Shown here piece after piece: positions 25,999-34,798 of a DNA stretch of 64,000 bases; the first letter of the stretch is position 1, and every line of letters starts with the position of its first letter. The stretch comes from CAVUXJ01 sp963814975 (lineage in GTDB: Bacteria; Acidobacteriota; Vicinamibacteria; Vicinamibacterales; CAVVIG01). Made by a program: the position numbers and the translations under genes. The DNA is taken from NCBI GenBank assembly GCA_963814975.1, contig CAWFFB010000021.1, positions 62,001 through 126,000 of the forward strand. Direction: 5' to 3'. Below the pieces are notes generated by a model. That model saw only the letters and a program-made list of their open reading frames with translations. It did no database searches and was not told the origin of the DNA.

Positions 25999-26747
25999 GT
26001 GTCGCCCTTTTTCTGCCCTGAAGACAGGCCCGCAAGATAGTCGCGCGTCGCCTGAAGGCCTTCGAACGATCCGATCTCGAAAAACCGCTGGTGCACTTCA
26101 CATGCGGCAAGCCGGCCGCGTTCGGCCAGTGACTGGTACACGTCCGCCAGGTCGGCGGATCTGCCGTCGGGCACTTCTTCGAACGCCGAAGGGTGAAAGA
26201 CTCCAAGCCCGTAGTCGATGTGGCGCATCTGCGGCGTCGGGTGCCGTTTATTGTACGTCGTGATGCGGCCGCCTTCGAATTCGACGTTGCTGCGATCGAA
26301 CTGCTCGTTGTTGTGGAAGACGGTCATGAGGGCGGGTTGCTCGCTCGCGAAGAACGCCTCCTGAACCGGACGCCACGCGATGGGAAGATAGGAATCGCCG
26401 TAGAGCACGAAGAATGGCCCACCAAGGAGTGGCAGCGCTCGCTTGAGCGCGCCCGGCCGTGCCGAGAAGCGTCGGGCCGTCGAACGCCCAATCCACGTGG
26501 AGGCCGAATCGAGATCCGTCTCCCACCGACCTCCTGAATCTGTTCGCCCAGGTACCCGGCGCAGACAACGACGCGAGACGACGCCCTGGGTGCGCAGGCC
26601 CTCGAGCTGCCTGGCGATGAACGGCTGCCCGTTGATGTCGATCAGCGCCTTCGGAATCTTCTCGGTGACCGGGCGCAGCCGGGTCGCGAGGCCGCCGGCA
26701 AGGATCGCGACCGGCAGAAGGCCGTCATGAGGCTCCGCACCTGGCAC
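25995..26747 (-). CDS. Sugar-1-phosphate nucleotidyltransferase, HddC/RmlA-like (two compensating frameshifts)
   Basis: The N-terminus has LPVAILAGGLATRLRPVTEKIPKALIDINGQPF, the NTP-binding and metal motif of the family, and FFVLYGDSYLP and IDYGLGVF follow. Between about 26575 and 26450 the frame is lost and then regained: an alternative frame there reads GDGSRFGLHVDW and GTAG. Two small indels of opposite sign would restore a normal ~250-residue enzyme. By position after HddA it would transfer a nucleotide (probably GMP from GTP) to heptose-1-phosphate. Start GTG 26747, eight bases after the kinase stop. Confidence 0.8.
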   Translation of the reverse strand: MPGAEPHDGLLPVAILAGGLATRLRPVTEKIPKALIDINGQPFIARQLEGLRTQGVVSRRCLRRVPGRTDSGGRWETDLDSASTWIGRSTARRFSARPGALKRALPLLGGPFFVLYGDSYLPIAWRPVQEAFFASEQPALMTVFHNNEQFDRSNVEFEGGRITTYNKRHPTPQMRHIDYGLGVFHPSAFEEVPDGRSADLADVYQSLAERGRLAACEVHQRFFEIGSFEGLQATRDYLAGLSSGQKKGDT

Positions 26748-26755
26748 CCCGCCTC

Positions 26756-27781
26756 CTACGACTGCGTCACCACGGTGGTGCCTTCGAAGTCGAACCGAAA
26801 GCGGACTTCCTGAAGCCCGGCCTCACGCATGACCTTGCGCAGCCGCGCCTTGTCTTCGGCGTAGAACATCAGGAACCCGCCGCCGCCCGCGCCGATGAGC
26901 TTCCCGCCGACCGCGCCATTCTGCCGCGCGCAGATCGTACCACTCGTCGATATGCGCGTTGCTCATGTTCGAGGAGCGCTTCTTCTTGTGCTCCCAGTGC
27001 ACGTTCATGAGTTCGCCAAAGCGCGTGCAGATCGCCCGCCTCGAGCGCCTCCATGCTCTGGCGGCCGATGTCCTTGATGAAGTGCAGGTTCTCGGTCATG
27101 TCCTTGTCGCTGTCACGGCTCTTCGTGTCCTGCTCGCGGAGAATGTCCGACGCGGCGCGCGAGTAGCCCGTGAAGAACAGCAGAAGGTTGTCTTCGAGGC
27201 CGAAGAGCGTGTCCTGATCGATCCGCAGCGGCCACGCCTCGACCTTGCCGTTGGCTTGGAACCGGAAGCAGGTGATGCCGCCGTAGGCGGCGATGTACTG
27301 ATCCTGCTTGCCGATCGGCTCGCCCAGGCGATCGATTTCGATCTCGACACGCCTGCTCGGCGAGCTCCTCGGGGTGGATGAGGTGCTTGCGGTGCGCGTG
27401 CAGCGCTTTCAGCAGCGCCGTCGTGAAGCTGCCCGACGAACCCAGCCCCGTGCCGGCCGGAATATCGGCCATGCTCGCAATCTCGAGGTAGGGAGCCGAG
27501 ACCTGCGTGAGCTTCAGCGCCTCGCGGATGATGGGGTGCTGGACCTCCTCGACCGTCCGGACCCGTTCCATCTTCGAGTACTTGACGATCAACTCGTCCA
27601 CGAACGTCCGGTGCAGGGTGATGTAGACGTACTTGTCGATGGCGGCGGCGACGATGAAGCCGGTGTGCTCGCGGTAGTACGACGGCAGATCGGTGCCGCC
27701 ACCGCCGAGCGAGATGCGAAGAGGACTCCTCGTGATAATCATGCGGTCCGGGGTCACGAAGGCCGCAATGTCGACGCTCAT
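26756..27781 (-). CDS. GHMP-family heptose-7-phosphate kinase, HddA-like (frameshifted)
   Basis: N-terminal part: MIITRSPLRISLGGGGTDLPSYY and ADIPAGTGLGSSGSFTTALLKAL, GHMP motifs 1 and 2 as in HddA. After shifts near 27345 and 27000 the expected remainder reads EIDRLGEPIGKQDQYIAAYGG, NMSNAHIDEWYD and, in yet another frame, GAVGGKLIGAGGGGFLMFYA (motif 3). All three motifs are present. I place the start at ATG 27781, where ATGA would overlap the oxidoreductase stop; ATG 27742 is the alternative. HddA phosphorylates D-glycero-D-manno-heptose-7-phosphate at C1. Confidence 0.82.
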
Positions 27782-28746
27782 ACAGCTGTTCGACGATCCG
27801 CAGCGCGGCAACCGCATCGTCGAGGTCGCCCGAGCACGGGCGACCGTCGCGAATGCAGGCGCTCACGTGGGCGAACTCTGCGGACCAGGACGTATCCTCT
27901 CCGGGATATTCCCAGGTCGTCGCGTCCGGCGGCCCCATCTCGGGCCGCATCTTGTAGAACGTGAGCCGCTCAACGCCGTAGCTTCCGCCGAGGCCGTCGA
28001 TCTGCAGCTTGGCGTCGCGGCCGTAGATCTCGAACGAGAACAGGTTCTTCCACTCCGTGCAGCTCGCCTGCAGCCACGCGACAGACCCGCGGCCGTCCGC
28101 AGCAGCGCGAAGCCGTTGTCCTCGACCGGCCAGTTCCAGAAGTACCGCTCCACCCGGCCCTGGACCTCCACGAAGTCGCCCGCGAACCAGCGTGACAGAT
28201 CAATCAGGTGCACGCCCTGGTCGAGCATCTCGCCGCCGCCGGACAGGGCCGGGTCGCCTCGCCACTCGCGCTCCATGCCCAACCGGCCTCCATGGCCGTA
28301 CGGCCGCGAATGAACATGAGCGGACCGCAGACGCCGCTGTCCCAGATCTCGCGCGCCTTGAGGAACGCCGGGTGAAACCGATGATTGAAGCCGACCTTGA
28401 CGACGACGCCACGTGCCTTGCGCTGCCTCGACGACGGGCTCAAGCTCGGCGGCGCGGCGTGCCGCGGGCTTTTCGACGATCACGTGTTTGCCGCGCTCGA
28501 CGGCGGCGCGCCGTCAGCGCCGCCAGCGCGTCGTTGGTCGTGGCGACGACGACGAGGTCGACGTCGGATCTGGCGATGAGCGGCCTGAGCGTCGGGCACG
28601 ACGCTGCAGCCTGGATGCTGCGATGCCAGGCGTTCCGCGCGGTCGATCAGCGCGTCGGCGACTGCCACGACACGCGATGACCTTCGCCGACCGCCCGCGC
28701 GCGCTTGCTGGCCGATCAGCCCGCAGCCGATGATGCCGACGTTCAC
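27778..28746 (-). CDS. Gfo/Idh/MocA-family NAD(P)-dependent sugar oxidoreductase (frameshifted)
   Basis: GTG 28746 overlaps the SDR stop as GTGA and gives VGIIGCGLIGQ, a Rossmann start. Then, in changing frames: VVAVADALIDRAERLA, KVGFNHRFHPAFLKAREI (the conserved NHRxxP-type block), DQGVHLIDLSRWFAGDF (catalytic H and D of the family) and GPPDATTWEYPGEDTSWSAEFAHV. At least four frame changes are needed. The exact end is uncertain. Family members oxidise or reduce nucleotide-sugar carbons, for example C3 of UDP-GlcNAcA. Substrate here unknown. Confidence 0.75.
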
Positions 28747-29623
28747 TGGCGGCGACTCCAGTCCTTGCCGCGGTCCTCGGGCACGATGCGCCGGAGGGTG
28801 TAGATGTCAGAGGCAGCGAGCTCGTCGCGGCGCGCGGGAAGATCCGGCCACGGATCCCACACGGCGCTGATCAGGCGCCCCGTGATCCCGTCGCTCTCGT
28901 GGTGACGCCAGAAACGCGCACAGCGCGGCGCCGGTCTCGAGCGGCGTTCCACCCGTTTGCCTTTTGAGCGACGCGACTGTTCGTAGAAGGCCTGCGCCCA
29001 CGCGGTCAGGGCCGGCCTCGAGCACCTCGTCGAGCAGGCGGGTGTTGAGCGCCCCCGGCGCGACCGCGTTCACGTCGATGCCGGCGTCCTTGACCTCTTC
29101 GGCAAGCGTTTCGCCGAAACGCACCAGCGCGGCCTTCGACGCGGCGTACGCGCTCAGGAACGGCAGCGGCTTGGTGGCGCCGCCGCCCGAGAGCAGGATG
29201 ATCTTGCCGGACCGCTGGGCGCGGAAGTGCGGAAGCACCGCCCGGCAGCAGAGAACCGCTCCACAGCAGGTTCACGTTGAGGGCGCTGGACCCACTCGTC
29301 CCAATCGACGTCCTCAATCGGGCCCTTCGGGCCGTAGACGCCGGCGTTGCACACCAGCACGTCCAGACCCCCGAACGCGGCGACCGTGCGCTCCACGACC
29401 ATGCGTCACATCGTGCGGCACCGACACGTCGGCTCGCTCCCACTGGACGGCGTCGGGCGCCTGGCGCCTTTTCCTGCAGGCGCCGGCGGCTGCCTGCGAG
29501 CCGGTCACCGTCGCGCGCACACAGGAACACGCGCGCGCCTTCAGCGACGAATCGTTCCGCGACCGCGTACCCGAATCCCTGGTTGCCGCCGGTGACGATC
29601 GCCCGCACTCCCTGAAGTGTCAT
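28743..29623 (-). CDS. SDR-family oxidoreductase (frameshifted)
   Basis: Start ATG 29623 overlaps the upstream dehydrogenase stop as ATGA. Classical SDR pieces appear in order: RAIVTGGNQGFGYAVAERFV (TGxxxGxG), GLDVLVCNAGVYG (NNAG-type motif), GKIILLSGGGATKPLPFLSAYAASKAAL (Ser and YxxxK), and VNAVAPGALNTRLL. The C-terminus DIYTLRRIVPEDRGKDW is in yet another frame. Around five frame changes are needed; nothing of the domain is missing. Likely modifies a sugar or nucleotide sugar with its Gfo/Idh neighbour, by inference. Confidence 0.75.
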
Positions 29624-30940
29624 GCTGGTGTTCCCACAACCGCATAGCGGATACGCGGCTCGTGCTGGAGCGCTGCTCGCGAGAAACCCGCCGGGATCGA
29701 CGACGATCGGCCTCGCTGCCGGCCGCCGACGAATGCCTCGGCACGTCGAGCGTCCGGAACTCGGGCCATTCGGTGGCGATCACCGCGGCTGAGGCTCCGC
29801 GCAGCGCGTCGTGCGCCGTGTCCGCGAGCTCGATGGAGGCCGCCAGTTCGCGCGGCAGCGTCTTGACCGCCGGATCGTACGCGATCACACGCGCGCCTGT
29901 CGCGACCAGGCGCAGGCACAGGTCCACGGCCGGCGACCGCCGCAAGGTGTCGGTGCCGGGCTTGTAGGTCAGTCCGAGCACCGCGATCGAGTGGCCGGCG
30001 AGCGGGCCGAGCAGACGGACGAGCGCGTCGTACGCCCACCCCCGGTGGACGTCGTTGCTGTCGCGGACGCCGCGGAACAGCGGCATCGTGCATCCGCGCG
30101 CCTCGCCTTGCTCGATGAGGTAGCTGACGTCGCGCGCCAGCGTCCCTCCCGCATAGGCGCCCCCCGGCCGCACATAGGCCGTGGGCCGATTCGCACGTCG
30201 CTCTTGAGCGCCCGCTCGACCTCGCGCGCGTCGGCCCCGACGATTTCGCCAAGCCGCGCGATCTCGTTGATGAACGCCACCGAGGTGGCCAGGAACGCAT
30301 TCAGCGCGTGCTTGGTGAGCTCGGCCGATTCGACGCGGACGACGTCGAGGGGCGGCGAAAATGGCGCCAGCAGCGCACGGACCCGATCCGCGTCGCGTTC
30401 GGACCGGACGCCCAGGATCACCCGATCCGGTTTCGTGAACGCCTCGATCGCCTTGCCCAGCCGGAGGTTCTCCGGGCTGCAGGCGAACGACGCGCGTCCC
30501 GACGGCGTCATCGTCCGTATATGTCTGCTCGAGGCGGCTGACCGATCCGACCGGCAACTGCGAGGACACGAGCACCAGCGCGTCGTCATGCAGATAGGGA
30601 AGCAGCGCCGTCACCTGACCGATGACGAACTCGACGTCGGCGCGGTCCTCATCGTCGACCGGTGTATCCCATGTGACCCAGACGAATCTCGGCGTCGGCC
30701 ACGGCGGCGCGCTCGTGCGAAAAGCGAAGCGTGCCGCGCTCGAGACCCGACGCGCACGAGATCGTCCAGGCCAGGCTCGAACAGCGGCGGGCGGCCCTCG
30801 GCGAGAGCCGGCGACGACGGCGGCATCGGGGTCGTATCCGAGCGTGGGAATGTCCGCGCGAAGCCAGGCACGCGGCGGTCACCGTGCCCAGAGTGCCAGA
30901 GTCCTGCGACGGCAACGCGGGGAAGCGGCTGGGCGGTCAT
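29620..30940 (-). CDS. UDP-glucose/GDP-mannose dehydrogenase-family protein (frameshifted)
   Basis: Pieces in order: PRVAVAGLWH near the start, RPPLFEPGLDDLVR, VLVSSQLPVGSVSRLEQTY, ENLRLGKAIEAFTKPDRVILG, AELTKHALNAFLATSVAFINEIARLGEIVGAD, a GGAYAGGTLARD segment, IAVLGLTYKPGTDTLRRSPA and VIATEWPEFRTLD. The usual catalytic Cys block (GGxCxxKD) is replaced by GGAYAGGTLARD, so oxidation to a uronic acid may not occur or may follow another mechanism. At least five frame changes. About 440 residues; stop overlaps the SDR start. Confidence 0.75.
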
Positions 30941-30944
30941 CTAT

Positions 30945-31908
30945 CTATTGGCGGCGGTCGAGCACCCAGGGATTCGCCTGAAGGTAGTCGAGCGTCTTCA
31001 GCACGCCCTCCCGGATCGTCAAACCTTAGGCGCCCACCCGAGGGATTTAACCTTCGTCGTGTCGAGGAGGATGAAGGGACTGTCGCCAATCCAGCCCCGC
31101 TCGCCGCCCGTGTAGTGGCGTTCCGGGCTGACGCCAAGAGCCTCGACAGATGTAGCCGAGCGAGTCGTCCACAACCACGTACTCATCGGTGCCGAGGTTG
31201 AAGATGTTGACCGGCTCGTGTGCTTTGTCGATCACGGTCAGCATCGCGTCCACGCAGTCCTGGACGTACAGGTAGCTCTTGCGCTGCCGACCGTTGCCGA
31301 GCACTTCAATGCGGCGCGGATCGGCCCGCAGCTTCTTGAAGAAGTCGAAGACGTGCCCGTGCGTGTAGCGTTCGCCGAGGATGGAGACGAACCTGAAAAT
31401 GTACGCCTCGAAGTCGAACCCGGAGGCGTAGGCGCTCAGCAACCCCTCGCCGGCGAGCTTGCTCGCGCCATAGAGCGACGTCTGGATGGGGAACGGGGCG
31501 ACCTCAGGCGTGGGAAAGATCTCGGGCTCTCCGTAGATCGATCCCGTCGACGAAAACGCGATGCGTCGCACGCCGTTCGCCCGCATCGCCTCCAGCACGT
31601 TGAACGTGGCGATCGTGTTCTGTTCGAGGTCTTTGCGCGGATGGTTGGTGCCAAACCGCACGTCGGCGTTGGCGGCGAAGTGGAAGACGAAGTCGCAGCC
31701 TGCCATCGCGCGCGTCAGCGTCTCGGTGTCGAGCGTGTCGCCTTGCACGAAGCGGAATCGAGCGATGTGTTCGAGCCCGATCGAGGAACTCGGGCAGGCC
31801 GGTGGACAGATTGTCGAACCCGACGACATCGAGGCCCAGGTCGAGCAGTCGATCGACGACATTGCTGCCGATGAAGCCGGCGGCTCCCGTGACAAAGGCC
31901 GCGTTCAC
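30945..31908 (-). CDS. NAD-dependent epimerase/dehydratase, extended SDR (frameshifted)
   Basis: From GTG 31908: AAFVTGAAGFIGSNVVDRLL, VVGFDNLSTGLPEFL, then in another frame DFVFHFAANADVRFGTNHP, IAFSSTGSIYGE, SLYGASKLAGEGLLSAY (YxxxK), FRFVSILGERYTHGHVFDF and KSYLYVQDCVDAML. The C-terminus (ERHYTGGERGWIGDSPF, KVKSLGW) needs two further shifts. GalE/UDP-sugar epimerase-like. Sugar specificity cannot be read. The start overlaps the GT2 stop as GTGA. Confidence 0.82.
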
Positions 31909-32695
31909 TCGGGCACTTTAGCAGAAGTCCTCAGGAAGGACTGCTCTGGCGTGCAGCGGCTTCGGCGGGAGCGGCGGAGACGACGGTGCGATGGCGCCAT
32001 CGAATCGAGACGATGTCCCGGACATTGCGAATGTTGCCCGCCACCAGCTGCAGCCGGCTGTCGCCATCGTCGCGCCAGCGCACCGGCACCTGCTGCGATC
32101 CGGTATCCGAGCTGCCGTGCCAGATAGAGAATCTCGACGTCGAACATGTAGCCGTCGATCTGCTGCAACCGAAACAGGTCGCGCGCCACGTCGCCGCGGA
32201 AGAACTTGAACCCGCACTGCGTGTCGGGGATGTCGTTCAGGCCGACGCACGCGTGCATGAACAGGCCGAAGCCCCGCGAGCCCAACCGCCGATACAGCGG
32301 CTGCGCGCGCTCGATGCGCGAGGCACGCAGGCCGCGCGAGCCGATGACCACGTCGCATCCATCGCTCAAGAGCGGCTCGACCTTGTCGAATTCGGCGATC
32401 GGCGTCTTGTTGTCCGCGTCGATAAAGCCGATGACGTCGCCCGTGCGCACAGCCGACGCCCTCGCGAATGCCGCGGCCCTTGCCGCGTCGCTCGGGCTGC
32501 CCGATCACGTTGATCTCAGGGCGCTGCGCCGGCGAGCGCGCCTGCCGCTTCGCGCGTGCCGTCGGTGCCGTCAGCCGAGACGATAATCTCGCACGGCAGG
32601 CCCTTGCCATCGAAATAGTCCAGCGCTTCGCCGATGGTCGTCCGGATGCGCGCGGCCTCGTTGTACGCCGGAATGATCAGGCTGACCAGCTTCAT
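31905..32695 (-). CDS. GT2 family glycosyltransferase, polyprenyl-phosphate type (frameshifted)
   Basis: ATG 32695, overlapping the methyltransferase stop as ATGA, starts KLVSLIIPAYNEAARI and IIVSADGTDGT. After a shift near 32520 comes VIGFIDADNKTP (DxD), VVIGSRGLR, RLGSRGFGLFMHACVGLNDIPDTQCGFKFFRGDVARDLF and GYMFDVEILYLARQLGYRI. The DTQCGFKFFR and FDVEILYLA blocks mark the dolichyl-phosphate-glucose/mannose synthase-like GT2 group. The last ~45 residues are uncertain because the frame shifts near 32070; the end at 31905 is chosen for its GTGA overlap with the epimerase. Confidence 0.78.
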
Positions 32696-33720
32696 GAAGT
32701 GAGCGAACTGCTGTGGGGTCGCCGACGACTCGACATGTAAGGCGGCAACAGTATACTCAGCGCGAACTTGGGCGTCCACGCCACTTTGAGAATTGGTTTC
32801 AGACGAGTGGCTTGCACGCGACTCAGGACGCATCGGATACCAATCGGATAGTTGACCCGTGTGCCCAATCGCTCTTCCAGGGCCGAGAGCCAGCCGAGCA
32901 CCGGGCTGATCCTGGTGCGATTGATGCTCTGCTCGACGACGGACCGCTGCACGTCCTCCGGGGAATTCAGGAAACGTCGATTGCGGCGCTTCACCAGGGC
33001 AAACGCCGGATACGCGAAGAACCCGAGGTGTGAGCGATGCACAACTCGCAAGCCGACCTGCTCGAGCCTTGCACCGGCGTCTCTCAGCGTGTACCGGCGG
33101 AAGTGGTGAAGGTACTTGTCGTAGACGTCATACAAATGAGGCCCTGCCGGCACCTCGACGACGGCCACACCACCAGGCTTCAGAACTCGCATCACCTGCT
33201 GAAGTGCCGTCTGATCATCTTGTATGTGTTCGAGTACGTTCAGCAGCACGATCGCGTCAACGCTGGCGGACGGCAAGGGACATTTGACGAGATCGAACCT
33301 CATCAGCGGGAGCGTGGGCAACCGCTCCGCGAGGCGATGGAGAGGGCCACTGATGTAGTCCGCTCCGATCACGAGACTCTGCGGCCAATCCGATATGAGC
33401 TCCTGCAAGAGAAATCCGCTCGAGCAGCCGACTTCCAGCAACACCGTGCTCTTCGAGGGATCTCGCACGAAACGCTTTAGCGCCTTTCGCGCCCGGCGGC
33501 GAGAGGCGACGTCAATAGGATGGGTGCCTTCACCCGCGGCAACTTCGTGGAAGAGAGTCAGTTCCTCACTCCAGCCGGAATCGCCGGCTTCGTAGTCGAG
33601 GGTGGCTTGCGCCTGACCGTCTACCAAAAAGCCGCGGCCAGTCCAGGAGGGACGCAGTCCATGCAGTGGCGGCCAATCGAACGACAATTCTTCAGGCCTG
33701 CTGTGCTGGACCTTCAACAT
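32692..33720 (-). CDS. Class I SAM-dependent methyltransferase
   Basis: First gene of the minus-strand operon. Core: TVLLEVGCSSGFLLQELISDWP (motif I), VDAIVLLNVLEHIQDDQTALQQVMRVLKPGGVAVVEVPAGPHLYD (motifs II-III). The KYLHHFRRYTLRDAGARLEQVGL block is common in lipid/sugar-associated methyltransferases with a C-terminal membrane-associated region. Intact, 342 residues. The divergent methyltransferase gene begins 112 bp away, so the gap holds the operon promoter. Confidence 0.85.
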   Translation of the reverse strand: MLKVQHSRPEELSFDWPPLHGLRPSWTGRGFLVDGQAQATLDYEAGDSGWSEELTLFHEVAAGEGTHPIDVASRRRARKALKRFVRDPSKSTVLLEVGCSSGFLLQELISDWPQSLVIGADYISGPLHRLAERLPTLPLMRFDLVKCPLPSASVDAIVLLNVLEHIQDDQTALQQVMRVLKPGGVAVVEVPAGPHLYDVYDKYLHHFRRYTLRDAGARLEQVGLRVVHRSHLGFFAYPAFALVKRRNRRFLNSPEDVQRSVVEQSINRTRISPVLGWLSALEERLGTRVNYPIGIRCVLSRVQATRLKPILKVAWTPKFALSILLPPYMSSRRRPHSSSLTS

Positions 33721-33832
33721 ATACTTGTGTCCGGGTCCGGACTTGGCGACACCAGCCGCGCGGCATCCCGGGATCGCGATGATCGTCCAGGCGCGCCCAT
33801 CCCTGCGTCAAAGCGACTATGGCGAGATTACT
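33721..33832. promoter_or_regulatory. Divergent promoter region of the 12-gene operon
   Basis: This 112-bp gap separates two divergently transcribed methyltransferase genes and must carry the start signals for the long minus-strand operon unless transcription begins inside the plus-strand gene. I see no convincing -35/-10 pair on either strand. Inferred from gene layout only. Confidence 0.3.
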
Positions 33833-34591
33833 ATGAACCTGTCCGCACGCGTGGAACCGCACCCTGACACGCCTCAGTCTCAAAGGTGGCCGAAGCGCTT
33901 CGCGCCCCTCACTTCGGAGCAGGAGGCGATCCGCAACGACTTCGTCAAGTACTGGCTGGAGGTGCTCCCTCGCCGGTACGGCGCCATCGAGCGGTTCAAT
34001 CACGAATACCCGGTTCGGACTTGGGCGGCCCTGAAGTTCACCCAGGCGGCCGGACGAACCCGAACGCTCGAAGTAGGCGCAGGCCTTGGGGCACATATCG
34101 GCTACGAGGATCTCAGCCTTCAGGACTACCACGCGCTCGAGATGCGCGAGAGCGTCTTGAACGTCCTCAAGAGCCGTTACCCGAGTGTTCATGCTGTCCT
34201 CGGCAACATCGAAGAGCGAAGGCCGTTTAGAGACGGATACTTCGATCGCGTCGTCGTTGTGCACGTGCTCGAGCACCTGAGCAATCTTCCGGCCGCGCTC
34301 GACGAGATCCGGCGGCTGCTCTCGCCTACCGGGGTTCTGTCCGTGGTCGCGCCCTGTGAAGGCGGCCTCGCCTACGCTCTAGCCAGACGGATTTCGGCCC
34401 AGCGGATCTTCGAGAAGACCTATCAAAGCCCGTATCGGTGGTTCATCGAGCGTGAGCACGTTAACACGTACGGCGAAATCCATGGGGAGTTGACGCGGCG
34501 GTTTCGGATCACACACGAACAGCGCTGGCCGCTGCCCGGGTTGCCGATCGCGCTCAACCTCGTCGTGGGCCTGACGCTAGTGCCGAAGTAG
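33833..34591 (+). CDS. Class I SAM-dependent methyltransferase
   Basis: ATG 33833 gives 252 residues; earlier in-frame ATGs fall in the divergent promoter gap. Motif I is TLEVGAGLGAHIGYEDL, motif II region RVVVVHVLEHLSNLPAALDEIRRLLSPTGVLSVVAPCEGG. The later part YRWFIEREHVNTYGEIHGELTRRF is shared by methyltransferases of glycan loci. Intact. Stands alone on the plus strand between two minus-strand blocks. Confidence 0.82.
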   Translation: MNLSARVEPHPDTPQSQRWPKRFAPLTSEQEAIRNDFVKYWLEVLPRRYGAIERFNHEYPVRTWAALKFTQAAGRTRTLEVGAGLGAHIGYEDLSLQDYHALEMRESVLNVLKSRYPSVHAVLGNIEERRPFRDGYFDRVVVVHVLEHLSNLPAALDEIRRLLSPTGVLSVVAPCEGGLAYALARRISAQRIFEKTYQSPYRWFIEREHVNTYGEIHGELTRRFRITHEQRWPLPGLPIALNLVVGLTLVPK

Positions 34592-34798
34592 GGCAAGTTG
34601 GTTTGACCGACGTCGAGGCTGCTCTGGAGACCGCTTCAGGTTCGTAGCGTCTGTTTCGACGAAACGCCAACCAGTGGTACTTGTGTGCTCACCGACGCTT
34701 TTTCCCGAAAGGGATGTCATGGCACGGTCCAATCGCAATCAGGAGACCGTAAACGCCGGCAGCCATGACTGCGGTTGTCAAGAGCGCCAGGGTATGGA
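34592..34798. other. Convergent intergenic region
   Basis: About 200 bases between the ends of the plus-strand methyltransferase and the large minus-strand membrane protein. No gene, palindrome or repeat that I can support. Confidence 0.35.

Noticed and set aside
26756..32695. Mass pseudogenisation of the heptose operon
   Set aside because: All catalytic motifs survive in correct order, starts and stops keep ATGA/GTGA overlaps, and no in-frame stops occur inside motif blocks. Decay would not preserve these.
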